From NCBI GenBank assembly GCA_947650285.1, contig CANTFL010001356.1, forward strand, positions 38,833 to 102,832: DNA of 64,000 bases, given 5' to 3'. Shown in pieces: positions 11,700 to 21,833 of the stretch (within the stretch, counting starts at the first letter, position 1; each line of letters starts with the position of its first letter). The notes under the pieces were generated by a model. That model saw only the letters and a program-made list of their open reading frames with translations. It did no database searches and was not told where the DNA came from. Source of the stretch: Hyaloperonospora brassicae. Lineage: Eukaryota; Oomycota; Peronosporomycetes; Peronosporales; Peronosporaceae. The position numbers were made by a program, and so were the translations under genes.

Positions 11700-12655
11700 C
11701 TAGATGAGGTACGCCAAGACTATTGCAGCAGATCGATGTCTACAGACACATCGCCTTCTGTGGGAGAGGCTGAGATTATTAATCGATTATTGGGGAGAGG
11801 TCATTGCGCTTTTGGGCACTTCGGAGTGCTAAGTCCGCGGCAGGAAAAGCTCTGGATGAAAATTGTGCATCTGCATCCGCTGGTAGAAGGATTGACAGTT
11901 GACGACCCGCAAAGCTAACAAAGCATATGAAGCCTCACTACGCTGTCGTCACGCATGGCTAAGCATGGTGCTGGAGAAGATAGGTGGCGGATGCAAGTAA
12001 GCTAATGCTAGCGACAGACGAAGCGGGTTTTTATGTGCCTTCGCGCTTGTGTGTGGAGCTTGAGAAGAACTTTGCTGTTTATCTGTTGCTGGGCGCATGT
12101 AAATCAACTTGGACGAGTAGAAGCAGAATGGGAGGAACGTAGAGAGTGCCTTTGGCGACGGTGTGTGAGTTTGCGATACGACCAAGCCCCATTTAGGGCT
12201 GGAAACATCGCACTTGTGTATCCTGAGAACGTAACGGAAGTCGATGATAGACTGTACGTGGCACTCGATGGCTACACTGTAATTTTGGATGTGGTGATGA
12301 TGGCTTGGCGAAGTTCAAATTTGCCTGCTTTAGGCTTTCGTTGTGATCGATCTATGTGCCATCTATTCGGTCATCGTGAAATTTCCGCGGCAAAGCCCGT
12401 CGAGACGTTGTAGCTGTTCGCCACAAAAGTATGGAAGGTAAAAACTTGACGTTTAAAACACAGACTGATTGCCTGAAGATGCTGGATTTGTGATCCTGCA
12501 ACGCTCTGTACCAAATAACAATATGCGCAAAGAGTTGGTGTTAGCTAAAGGTGTGGATCTTCTTTCAACTGCGACATGCACAAGGAGACGCACATAGTGG
12601 TACTGCTCAACTTGTCCACCGTGAAAGACCACTACCGAGTCCACTACAGCTGCTC
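11700..12655 (+). pseudogene. Possible decayed gene, plus strand, unknown product
   Basis: Protein-like pieces occur in shifting plus-strand frames, for example around 11736-11918, 12025-12110 and 12180-12410, separated by stops. The solo LTR at 12656 follows directly. No domain recognised. It could be the 5' part of the same decayed gene whose later parts lie at 13096-13611 and 19954-20397, but that link is only inferred from order and strand. Confidence 0.25.
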
Positions 12656-13095
12656 TGTAACGGGGCACTGTTGACTACGTACTGGTTGACAAGTACGGAG
12701 TATACTTCCACTGACGACAGTGGTCGACAGTGTCCTGCTAGGTGTTTAAGGCACACAGAGAAAGGAAAGGAGAATAAGTAGTCAGACTAGACTCTTGGTA
12801 AAAGTAAAACTGCATTAATAAAATTGAGTTCTATAACTTCTTGAATCACTGTTGTCCTGACTTAATTATACCAATATAACTAAACGTATGATGACGTCTA
12901 CTCACCACCCATTGCGCGCGTCTAGCAGCGATTGATGGGTTGATATCATCACGATATTTTACCAATGAGTAGACCCTTCGGTCATCTCAACAATATCACC
13001 ATGTCTGTGGTATTGTTAAAAGAAAATTCGACGTAATATTCTTTATTGTCAAATTGTTTCAATGACAATGTTATGTAACGGGCTACCCCGTTTCA
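12656..13095. repeat. Diverged solo LTR related to element 2
   Basis: Starts TGTAACGGGGCAC and ends CCCCGTTTCA. It matches the element 2 LTR over the TATA-like middle, the TGATATCATCACGATAT hairpin and the terminal TAACGGGCT...CCCCGTT stem, but with many differences. No internal sequence accompanies it. Flanking 5-mers (TGCTC and CGCCC) match at only three positions, so the target duplication is not secure. Confidence 0.7.
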
Positions 13096-13611
13096 CGCCC
13101 CGTCGTCAACAGCCTAGATCAGCTCAATCTCATCGTCATTCCTTCCTTTTCCCGAGCAAGTATGTAACGTTATGTGCTGGCATTCCCATGTGGCTCGTGG
13201 CGTGCTTACTTTTGTCGACTCTGTATGATCATTTGATTGTGGCCATGTTAATTTTCTTGGCTCTGTACAAGCTTTGTCGACACGGTATTCGCTCGTGCAA
13301 ATGCAGATTAAGCAAACGCGCGCGTGGGCTTAAAGCAATCACAGACTCACTGCTAGTCGATCTAAAAATGGCAAGGACACCATGAAACCTGCTCGAGACA
13401 GCGCATCTTGTGTGGAGAGCACATGCCGAATGCCTGTGGACGGACTGCAAAGACTTTGCAACGATTGACGGCCTCTCCAATTTGCTTTTGACGACGGCTG
13501 AGTTGGGTGATGGGGGTGTATCTCCGGATTTGGAATTCGGGAACGACTTTAATTTGTACGAAATTGCTGCTTCATGTGTAACCATTTTTTGCTGTTGGGG
13601 GTCTCGATTGC
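13096..13611 (+). pseudogene. Left half of a split pseudogene, membrane-protein-like
   Basis: One plus-strand frame runs from the solo LTR to the element 2 insertion with a single TGA (13383-13385). Its first part encodes a hydrophobic double segment (about 13165-13280) followed by a basic stretch, as in a membrane protein. The frame ends at the GGTGG target duplication of element 2. The right half seems to lie at 19954-20397. Family not recognised. Confidence 0.35.
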
Positions 13612-13616
13612 GGTGG
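13612..13616 (+). repeat. Target-site duplication of element 2, left copy
   Basis: GGTGG here and at 19954-19958 flank the element exactly, with no mismatch. Confidence 0.9.
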
Positions 13617-14007
13617 TGTAACGGGGCACACCCTTGCATAACTTAACGCAAGGGATTTGGGTGCCCCGACGGACGTACACGTGGCAAGCGAGGAAGCGTA
13701 GGTAGGGTAAAAGTAGAACTGTTATATTAATAAATTAAGTCTTTAAACTACTGTCTCTTCGTTTGACTTAATTCAATTATACTAATATAACTGCATGTAT
13801 GGTGACGTCTCGTCACCACTCATTGCGCGCGTCTTGCGGCGATTGGTGGGTTGATATCATCACGATATCAACCAATGAACAGACCCTTTGGTCGACCGTT
13901 CAATATCACCACTTTGGTGATATTGTTTTAAAGAATATCCATCTTTATATTCTTTATTGTCACTTTCCTTAAAGTGACAATTTCATGTAACGGGCTGCCC
14001 CGTTACA
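13617..14007 (-). repeat. 3' LTR of element 2
   Basis: Begins TGTAACGGGG and ends CGTTACA. It is almost entirely made of hairpins: a nested stem at the start (CGGGGCAC with GTGCCCCG around CCCTTGCGT-type arms), 13801-13817, 13849-13873 (10-bp stem), 13902-13924 (9-bp stem), 13957-13980 (10-bp stem) and the terminal inverted repeat. Confidence 0.92.
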
Positions 14008-14010
14008 TCA

Positions 14011-14020
14011 CCCCCCCCCC
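14011..14020 (-). other. Polypurine tract of element 2
   Basis: Ten G on the minus strand, three bases from the 3' LTR. Confidence 0.75.
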
Positions 14021-14042
14021 TTAACTGATATTCACCGTGTGA

Positions 14043-14702
14043 CTATCGAAAACATGGAGGCCACCCGTTGGCCACCATTGGGACTGGGAGCACTTGTTGG
14101 GTCCGTACGTAAAACGTAGGATGCGTGCGCATCCTACGTGGCAATTCGAGTGTGTATGCATTGCCCTTGCGATGCAACACTCGAAAAGGCCCAATGTATT
14201 TCGGCAGTAGTTTGCTACTGCCGACACTAGTGACTGCATGTCCAGGTAGGTTTACCGTTGACAGTAGTACTAGGTCAATAACCTTAAATGAAAGAACATT
14301 TGCTCTTCCATTCTTGTCTGCGTTCCGTTTCTGACGGTCCACCGCATTTGCGATGGAGTCCTGAACGAAACGGACTACCGCTTCTCGAGTCAGCAGGAAG
14401 TTCTCTGCTGACTCTTTGTTTTGTCTGGCAGTGCGCTTCGTGCGCACTGCTAAGAGATTGCTCTCTTCTTCAGCGAGGTTGTCTTCTTCCTCGCTGACAT
14501 AATCGTTGGCGATGCTGAATATACCAGCATCGTCATCATCATCCGAATCAATAATAGCGTCTTCGCTATTATTGAGATGATCTTCTTCATCGATGTCGAC
14601 TTGATCGACATCGGCATCATACGTGACGACGTTTGCGTCGACACGTGATGAGCAAGAGCCAACACGGTTTTTGCTCGAGCGAGTCCCTCCCCCCTTATCC
14701 AA
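14043..14702 (-). CDS. pol: Integrase C-terminal part of element 2 pol, shifted frame
   Basis: About 219 codons in a different frame from the main pol ORF, which stops at 14711. The frame opens at a TTG, not an ATG, so this is a continuation of pol rather than a separate gene. It begins with a very acidic linker (Asp/Glu runs at about 14520-14620) and ends with a GPY/F-like integrase module (KYIGPFRVL and following). The break lies beside a run of six G at about 14690, a typical slippage spot. Either a recent indel or a sequencing error. No chromodomain is seen, unlike element 1. Confidence 0.75.
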   Translation of the reverse strand: MDKGGGTRSSKNRVGSCSSRVDANVVTYDADVDQVDIDEEDHLNNSEDAIIDSDDDDDAGIFSIANDYVSEEEDNLAEEESNLLAVRTKRTARQNKESAENFLLTREAVVRFVQDSIANAVDRQKRNADKNGRANVLSFKVIDLVLLSTVNLPGHAVTSVGSSKLLPKYIGPFRVLHRKGNAYTLELPRRMRTHPTFYVRTQQVLPVPMVANGWPPCFR

Positions 14703-14710
14703 GAGTTACA

Positions 14711-17700
14711 CTATATAAGGGTGGGCACTCGTGGATGGCGTAGGCCATTCACGTAAAACGGTGTGTTCTGTGTTGAAGCATGCACCGAATTATTGATGGC
14801 GAATTCCACCATGGGTAGGAATTCGCTCCAACTCGGAAACGAGTGGACATATCCTCGAAGAATCTCTTCGAGGACACGGTTCGCACGTTCCGTCTGACCA
14901 TCTGTTTCTGGATGGTCAGAAGTGGACATCTTCGATCGTGTTCCGAGAGTACGGAACACGGTTTGCCAAAAGTCCGCCGTGAACCGAGGGTCACGGTCGG
15001 ATACGAGGTCACGGGGTAACCCGTGGAGTCTAAAGACCGTGTCTAGAAAGACACGAGCACAACCTTGAGCCTTGATTGGCTCAGGGACAGCAGCAAGATG
15101 GACCATCTTGCTGAATCGGTCTACAAACACAAGAATACCATTATTTTTGTGAGCGTCTTCTGGAAACCCGAAGACGAAGTCCATTGAAACGGACTGCCAG
15201 CACTCTGTCGGAACAGGCAGAGGCTTCAATGGCGCACGGGATGAGGGACTAGGCTTCACATGTTGACAAACTTCGCAAGCACGTATGTACTTGCGAACAA
15301 ACTGATACTGGCGGGGCCAGTAAAAGTCACGACTTACCGTGAGGTAAGTCTTTTCCCTTCCACGATGGCCGCTTGTTGGGGCATCGTGACACTCGTACAT
15401 GATGCGCAACCGCAAATCATGATGAGCGGGTACGACGACACGAGGCGTGTCGTCGGCAACAGTTGTATAGTACAGCAATCCGTTGCGTGTACTATACCGA
15501 TCCGATGAGGATCGGTACAAAGCCGGTAAATCCCTCATGGATTTACTGGATGGATTCACCAGGTGATCCATCAATCGCAGAAGATCCTTATCTTCCGCGT
15601 ATGCCTTTCGTACGTCGTCAAGTAAACTTGACGACGGGACACTGACTGACAGTGTCGCAACGGTGGGCTTATCCTCACTGTTGGATTGTGCGTCCGGCTC
15701 GAAATCGGGCCGGCGCGAAAGAGCATCCGCGACGACATTGAGTCGTCCCGGTTTATACTCCACGGAGAAGTTATACTCCGCGAAGAAAGACAGCCACCTC
15801 GCCATTCTTTGCGAGAGGTGTGGTCTGTTTACGGCCGTGCGTAATGACGCATGGTCCGTGTAGACAACAAAAGGTCTATCTCCCAAGAGATAGACGCGAA
15901 ACTTAGCCAGTGCGTATTTCATGGCAAGAAGTTCCTTGTCATGCACTGGGTAATTACGCTCAGCTGCTTGCAGCTGACGCGACTGATAACAGATGACGCG
16001 CTCCTCGCCATCTGCATCGAACTGCATTAACGCACAGCCGATTGCGAAATCGCTGGCGTCACAGACCACATGAAATGGTCTGTCCTGATCTGCAATCGCC
16101 AAGATCGGCGATTGCATCAAGCTCCGCTTGATACCTTCAAAGGAACGCTGGCACTCAGCGTTCCATGACCACTTGACATTTTTCTTGAGCAAGCAAGAAA
16201 GATGGTCAGTCATCTCGGCGTAGTTGCGCGAGTACTTGTGCAAGTACGCCGCAAGACCAAGGAACTTCCTTAGTCCCTTGACATCGACTGGCACTGGCCA
16301 GTCGGTGGTCGCCTTGATCTTTTCGGGATCAGGGCGTACACCGTGTTTACCCACGATGCACCCAAGAAGTGGTATTTCGCTAGCCGCGAATATACACTTC
16401 TTGAGGTTAGCGTACAACTTATGCTTGCGCATAAGTTGAAGAACCTGACGAACGTGAGTTCTGTGAACTTCAACGTCCGTCTTTCCGTCCATATCCCGGC
16501 TATGGACGAACACATCGTCGAAGTAACTCGGTGCGAAGTCTCGCACCGGTCTCAACAGATTTGTTACACATCTGTTGAATGTTGCAGGGGCATTACTCAG
16601 CCCCTGTGGCATCACTAGCCACTCCCACAGCATCCCGCTGGGGGTACTCACTGCTGTGAACGGGACGTCCCGTTCACGCATCAGGATCTGATAGAATCCA
16701 TCCATCAGATCCATGGACGAAAAGATGGTACTCTTTGACATACCATCTATGATTACGTCCTTCCTCGGTATCGGCGTCTGAGCCGGTACCGTTGCAGCAT
16801 TCAACTTGTTGAATGCGTGCACTATCCGCCACCCTCCTGTGGCCTTTCGCACACAGAAGGTCGGAGAGCTGTGAGGGGATGTTGATTCCCTCACATGGCC
16901 CGCTGCTAAGCGATCGGCAAAGAACTTGTCGATCGCTATCACTTGTTCACGAGGCAGTGGCCACTGCTTCATGACACAGTATTTCGAGCCCGGTTTGAGC
17001 TCGATCTCGTGTCGAGTGCCTTTGTCCTTAGGCAACTCGCAAGGTACGGATTCAGGGAACACATCCCTGAATTCGATCAAATCCTTATACAAAGGATTTG
17101 CCTGAAGTGACTCCCAGGATTGGGACGCGTATCGCTCAATCCGAGTCTTCTCATCGAGGACACTTTCGTCCATCGATGAGCTGCTGAGAACCCGTTCGTT
17201 CTCAGCAAATACTGTTGCCGACCGAATGTCGGTCACATACTCGTCCTCTGTGACGAGTACGCAGATCTGCTTGACTTTGCCACTACGCAGATCACGCAAG
17301 AACCGTTTCGGTTCTAGCGTTGGCAACTGAGTTATCTCCGAAGTCAACTTCGGAGGCACAATCAGATCAAGCGTATAAGCGCCTACGCTTGATCCGTCAT
17401 TAACCAAGACGTTCAACGTCTCGGTTTCTTCCTGGGAACTTGCTTCCACAGGTAGCTGAGGGCCTAATCCCTCAGCAAGCGACTCTTGAGGAATTCCTTC
17501 CTCAAGTACGTGGGGACTTATTCCCTCGACGTCTTCCGACTGTGGCTGTGCAACCACAGTCAGGAACCGATCCTCTACGGTCGACTCTCCAGTCGACCTA
17601 GGATTTCCATGTTGCCCCTTGGGGGCAACAGACTTCTTTCTTCTAAGATGCTGCCCGCTAGGCATGCATCCATGTCCCGGTCCACTCGACTTATTCGAGT

Positions 17701-18363
17701 GGTGAACCTTCGGCGCAGCCTGTACTTCTGTACAGCCGCCGGGAGCTTGCTCCACAGTGTAGTGATCAACTACACTGTGATCTTGTGCAGTCGTGCTAAC
17801 GACCGTACCGCAAGTGAGGCCATCGCACTCACTCGCAGAACATCCACACGCTTGTGGACGCTCCAAGATGTTCATCAGATGGCCATCTGATGAACAAGCA
17901 TCAGGCATCTTCACGGATCGATGCTGCCAGCTCACTCTTGGCTCGTACTTTCTGAGCCAAGGTAATCCCAGGATGACATCAATTTTGTCATCCAGATCTA
18001 GTACGATGAAGTCATCATCGTACTGTTCGCCCTCTAACGTGTAGTGGATTCCTACTACACGTTTCTCAACGGTTATCGATGCGCCTGTTGCAAGGCGCAC
18101 CGTCATCCTTGTGAGGGGAATGTCGCGCTCAACGAACTTGAGCCTACGACCCTCTAGTGACTGGCGACGAACAAAGTTGTTCGACGCCCGACAGTCTACT
18201 AGGGCACGAAGCGACAAATCATTTGTCGCTTCCAACTTCAAGGTGATGAGCGAAACGTCATCAACAGGTGCAGAGACACACAATGATTGTGTATCTGGAG
18301 CAACTTTCGTCAAGAGATTTGCAAATTCTCTTGAGGTTGCTGGATCAGTAGGGCGCTCCGCCC
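14711..18363 (-). CDS. pol: pol polyprotein of element 2 (PR-RT-RH-IN)
   Basis: The pol frame has no ATG at its start. It overlaps the end of gag in the -1 frame and is open through the gag stop, so it is expected to be made as a Gag-Pol fusion. Counting from codon 18313: protease loop DCRAS at residues 40-44, where the usual Gly is Arg; reverse transcriptase about 440-640 with YFDD at 597-600; RNase H from about 745 (CDASDFAIG) to 860; integrase HHCC finger about 970-1010 and core with SDRDPRF near 1104 and the HPETDGQTER motif near 1137. These would copy the RNA in the particle and integrate the DNA. The ORF is open for 1200 codons and then breaks into the 14043-14702 frame. Confidence 0.92.
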
Positions 18364-18385
18364 CTACTGACCCCGACCATTTTTT
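18346..18385 (-). promoter_or_regulatory. Probable -1 ribosomal frameshift signal, gag-pol
   Basis: On the minus strand the gag frame reads TCA AAA AAT, containing the slippery heptamer A AAA AAT (18385-18379). About nine bases later a stem-loop with 10-bp arms and a 3-base loop (18369-18346) spans the gag stop TAG (18366-18364). The pol frame is the -1 frame. Slippery site, spacer and hairpin are what retroviral -1 frameshifting needs. Confidence 0.75.
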
Positions 18386-19518
18386 GATGGTCCGTCTCGC
18401 TGTTGCGGCTTCGCAACAGCGCTGGACCCACGCCCATTGCCCTTTCTGGCAAAAGGTCGTCCATTTCGCTCAGTACTGTTTGGTACTGGGCGTGGAGCAC
18501 TACACTCGTATGCGTAGTGCCCTAACTTCTGACAGCGATTGCACCTCTGCAATCGCTTGTTGTTTGTAGAGCGAGGTCTCTCGCTCTCAACATAGCAGAG
18601 GTCCATTGGTTCTGGACCTCCGATCTCTTGTCGTCTCGGTGGACGGTAAGAGTTTGAGCTAGCATGAGCCTGTCTCATGCTAAAGTCTTCCTGTTCCGCG
18701 GCTGATATCGCTTCTTCAAGCGTATTCAGCTCAAGGCGGAACAGGTGGCTCCTGACGGGCCCTTCTGCGAGCCCTTGCATGAACACCGTAATCAACGTGT
18801 GTTCATGTACTGGGTTGGCAGTTATACTACTCGCAAGGAGTCGTATATGTTGTGCGTAAGCGTGCACATCACGCTTACCCTGCTTGAGTTTCAGGAGCTC
18901 TGAGCGAGCCCTGAACTCAGCACGTGGCGGCTCAAACGTTTGTCTAAGCCGGGACTTGAAGTCATCTAGCGACCTAAACACATTTGGGTCGCTACTCTCG
19001 AGTCCCAGGGACCAAGTTTTGACACGCCCTGCCAAGTGGGTCTGAGCAAATGTGAGTTTCATTTGCTCATCTTCGACGCGACGAGCCCTTAGGGCTCTGT
19101 CGAGTTCGACAAACCATAGTAACAGGGAGTCCTCCGGGACTCCACTGTACTTGGAAATGTCGAATTTCATGACTTCGGGACAACGCGCATGCGCCGTCCC
19201 GCCCACAGCAGCATGGAATTGCTGCTGTCTCAACAGCTCCGTCTGTTGAGCACCGAGTTCTCTCAACTGCTCGGCCTGTTGAGAGCCTTGCTGGTGAAGC
19301 AAGGCTACTTTCTCCCTCTCGAGAGCAAGTTCATTCTGAATGAACTTGGCGATAGCGGCATGTTGTTGGTCTCTGTCTAGAGACTCCAACATGGTGCTGA
19401 CGACGAGTTCGCCTACGGTAGAACTCATTCGTTCTACCGCACCCCATTCGATGTCACTCAAATGGGTAGACCCTTCACGCGTGGCGTGAAAGGTGTCTTC
19501 TTCATCCAACATGTTCAT
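18364..19518 (-). CDS. gag: Gag of element 2
   Basis: Intact 384-codon ORF from ATG 19518. It has a charged coiled-coil-like N-terminal third rich in Glu and Gln, a capsid region (about residues 115-270) with the usual Ty3 Gag core, and a single CX2CX4HX4C zinc knuckle (CNRCQKLGHYAYEC) near residue 330, followed by a basic tail. It would assemble the particle and package RNA. It ends at a TAG inside a hairpin that probably drives -1 frameshifting into pol. The coding DNA itself is a succession of short inverted repeats, for example 18534-18557 and 19326-19348. Confidence 0.93.
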   Translation of the reverse strand: MNMLDEEDTFHATREGSTHLSDIEWGAVERMSSTVGELVVSTMLESLDRDQQHAAIAKFIQNELALEREKVALLHQQGSQQAEQLRELGAQQTELLRQQQFHAAVGGTAHARCPEVMKFDISKYSGVPEDSLLLWFVELDRALRARRVEDEQMKLTFAQTHLAGRVKTWSLGLESSDPNVFRSLDDFKSRLRQTFEPPRAEFRARSELLKLKQGKRDVHAYAQHIRLLASSITANPVHEHTLITVFMQGLAEGPVRSHLFRLELNTLEEAISAAEQEDFSMRQAHASSNSYRPPRRQEIGGPEPMDLCYVESERPRSTNNKRLQRCNRCQKLGHYAYECSAPRPVPNSTERNGRPFARKGNGRGSSAVAKPQQRDGPSKNGRGQ

Positions 19519-19550
19519 GTTGGATGATGTGGTCCTTGGAAGGACTACAA

Positions 19551-19560
19551 AGTGCTACCA
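19551..19560 (-). other. Primer-binding site of element 2
   Basis: Read on the minus strand, TGGTAGCACT follows the 5' LTR after two bases. It is identical to the site in element 1. Confidence 0.75.
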
Positions 19561-19562
19561 GG

Positions 19563-19953
19563 TGTAACGGGGCACACCCTTGCGTAACTTAACGCAAGGG
19601 ATTTGGGTGCCCCGACGGACGTACACGTGGCAAGCGAGGAAGCGTAGGTAGGGTAAAAGTAGAACTGTTATATTAATAAATTAAGTCTTTAAACTACTGT
19701 CTCTTCGTTTGACTTAATTCAATTATACTAATATAACTGCATGTATGGTGACGTCTCGTCACCACTCATTGCGCGCGTCTTGCGGCGATTGGTGGGTTGA
19801 TATCATCACGATATCAACCAATGAACAGACCCTTTGGTCGACCCTTCAATATCACCACTTTGGTGATATTGTTTTAAAGAATATCCATCTTTATATTCTT
19901 TATTGTCACTTTCCTTAAAGTGACAATTTCATGTAACGGGCTGCCCCGTTACA
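19563..19953 (-). repeat. 5' LTR of element 2
   Basis: Same 391 bp as 13617-14007; I count two differences by eye (near 13638/19584 and 13899/19845). Confidence 0.92.
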
Positions 19954-20397
19954 GGTGGCATATACACTGATTGGTGGTCTAAGGTGCGGTTCCGAGTGTC
20001 GATTGATATCTCCAGCTATACGAACTTGACGAAGGTCTCGCTTTGGATCGGTATTTCGGCTCTGCGGCTTCACCGACGTTGGGACCTAGTGCTTTTTACG
20101 TGCTTCAATGATCACATGCAGAGGATCTCAGCGTGCTCCTTCTTTCTCACTGGCGGCTTCATCGCTTTTACGCCGTTACGAATTAGAATGCGCATGGCCT
20201 TGATAGGCATCCCCCACTTGACGATGAGAGCAGCACAACAACTAATGAAACGCTACTGAAAGTTGATGAGCTCCGTCATTGTCTTGAACGAAAAAGGCCG
20301 GTATATTGCTGTTCCAGCAGTGCTTATCGAGCCGACAAAAACCAGGTTTGACGAGGTGCGTAAAAGCTCTTATGGCTGGTGCAACTCGTCTGAGTGA
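19954..20397 (+). pseudogene. Right half of the split pseudogene
   Basis: After the GGTGG duplication one plus-strand frame runs to 20397 with a single internal TGA (20257-20259). Joining it to the left half across the insertion needs a one-base frame change. The product looks basic with a few hydrophobic stretches. No family recognised. Confidence 0.3.
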
Positions 20398-20730
20398 AGA
20401 AGAGTGCTCGCGTACGTGCTAGCAAATAGTAGGGAAAGCGAGCATTGTGAAGGGATAATTGCACAACGATCGCAATGCAACGTCGCGCTTGTGTGGACAT
20501 GTTAAATTGACTCTTTTGTTACAATGCATGCTTTATGTCTAGAAGTACAGTCGAGATTCACGCTATTGCAATTCGACGTAGGAAAATACCAGAGCCAGCA
20601 ACTTCAGCGACAATAGTCACGGGAACCAGATAAGATAGCACGGGGACATTGAAATCAATTGCATCGCATCGAATGTAAAAATAAATGCCTTCCTCATCAC
20701 GCGAGTCTATGTTGCTCGAGCCAGTATAAA
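20398..20730. other. Intergenic, nothing recognised
   Basis: Between the pseudogene and the 3' end of the lipase gene. AT-rich, no supportable ORF. Confidence 0.4.
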
Positions 20731-21833
20731 TTAGCAGACGAGATGGCTCATTGTAATATTCAAGTACGTGAGGTGGTCGACAACGCTAGTACAGCGAAAC
20801 GGCGAGCACGTGTTGGAGCAACTGGGATCTTCGCCGTCTGTGAGGCTGCAGTTCCGGTAGCTTGTCGAAAATTGGTCGTAGAAAATCTAGAGTACAAACA
20901 CAAAAGGCCGCGCTGTCAACACACAGGTCCTTAAGTCTCGTCGTGATGAGCCGCAACAGCACTCACCTCTTCCGAGGTGTGTTCGAATCCAGTCCACGTC
21001 GGTGGGAGGTGGGGCACAATGTCTTGGAAATGCGTCACGCGGTATGTTGCCATGCTGGCGTTTCGCAACTTTGCGCTGAATTCGGTATTGCCAACTCGGG
21101 GTTTCCCAAACGTATAAAGCGCCGCGACAGGCTTCATTTCAATGAACTCGAGCTCAAAGGCACAAATGGCTGCCACGGCCCCTCCCAGCGAATGCCCTGC
21201 GACCATTAGCAACGCATCGGGGTACTGTTGCCGCAGCTTCTGGAGTGCCGACATTACCTGCAGGGCCACCGACCGGTAGGCCCAATAGAAGCCCTGATGC
21301 ACCATGACACGTGGAAACTGCTTGTACGCGCGCGTCTTGAGGAACGTGAGGTTGTCGAGCCAGTTCGTGACGTCCATGCTCCCTCGGAACGCAATAACCA
21401 CAGCGCCATACAGCGGGGAGTAGCCCACGAGGCCCTGAAACGCATCTTTCGCGTCCTCGACCACTGTCACGTCTTCTAAGCGCGCCACGAGACTGCACGG
21501 CTGGCAATTCCAGTGGAGAATATGCTCGTCTTGACAATAGGCGACCGACGTGACGTGGGCCAAATACAGCGCCGTCGTCTCGTTGTAGGCAGATGGGGAT
21601 ACCGATACAAGCAAAGAAGGAGCAGCAGTAGAAGAAGAAGTAGTAGTCGAAGTAGAAGGAGGAGGAGAAGAAGAAGAAGACAAAGAGACCATTTGCTGCT
21701 CTTGTCGGTGCGGTGCGCCACGTGGCCCGTCGTTCGTGGAGGAAGAAGACTGCCACACAGTAGAGGCTCTGGTCACCACGAGGTATTGTAGTAGCAGCAG
21801 CAGCGCGTGCAGGAGCCGGTGAAAGGGCCTCAT
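20731..21833 (-). CDS. Secreted class-3 (fungal-type) lipase
   Basis: Exon 1 is 21833-20967, the intron 20966-20887 (GTGAGT...CTCTAG, 80 nt) and exon 2 20886-20731, giving 340 residues. Residues 1-24 form a signal peptide (basic start, Leu-rich core); 25-75 are a Ser/Thr/Pro-rich linker. The alpha/beta-hydrolase fold follows with the nucleophile elbow GHSLGG (Ser215), Asp271 in FQDIVPHLPP and His327 in DHLTYLN, the expected triad of lipase_3 enzymes that cut triacylglycerols. Without the intron the ORF runs on to a stop at 20931 and lacks the catalytic His; splicing restores it with several Cys that probably form disulfides. The longer upstream frame adds non-secretory sequence, so ATG 21833 is chosen. 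Such secreted lipases are frequent in oomycetes. Confidence 0.9.

Larger units (their letters stand above)
13617..19953 (-). mobile_element. Element 2: nearly intact Ty3/Gypsy retrotransposon
   Basis: A 6337-bp element on the minus strand with 391-bp LTRs that appear to differ at only two positions, a perfect 5-bp target duplication, a primer-binding site, a polypurine tract, an intact gag and a long pol. The near-identical LTRs mean recent insertion. A frame change near 14705 separates the integrase tail from the rest of pol, and the protease active-site loop is altered, so this copy may not be autonomous. Both LTRs and the whole coding region are dense in short inverted repeats. It interrupted an older gene-like frame. 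Confidence 0.93.

Noticed and set aside
13617..14007. CRISPR-like or tandem repeat array suggested by repeated hairpins
   Set aside because: The stems differ in sequence and there are no equal repeats with unique spacers. It is an LTR with structure.
14011..14020. Run of ten C as an assembly gap or error
   Set aside because: Read on the minus strand it is a polypurine tract exactly where a Ty3 element needs one, so it is a functional site.
21476..21791. Leu-rich and Arg/Ser-rich ORFs overlapping the lipase
   Set aside because: They are shadows of the Ser/Thr/Pro linker of the lipase in other frames.
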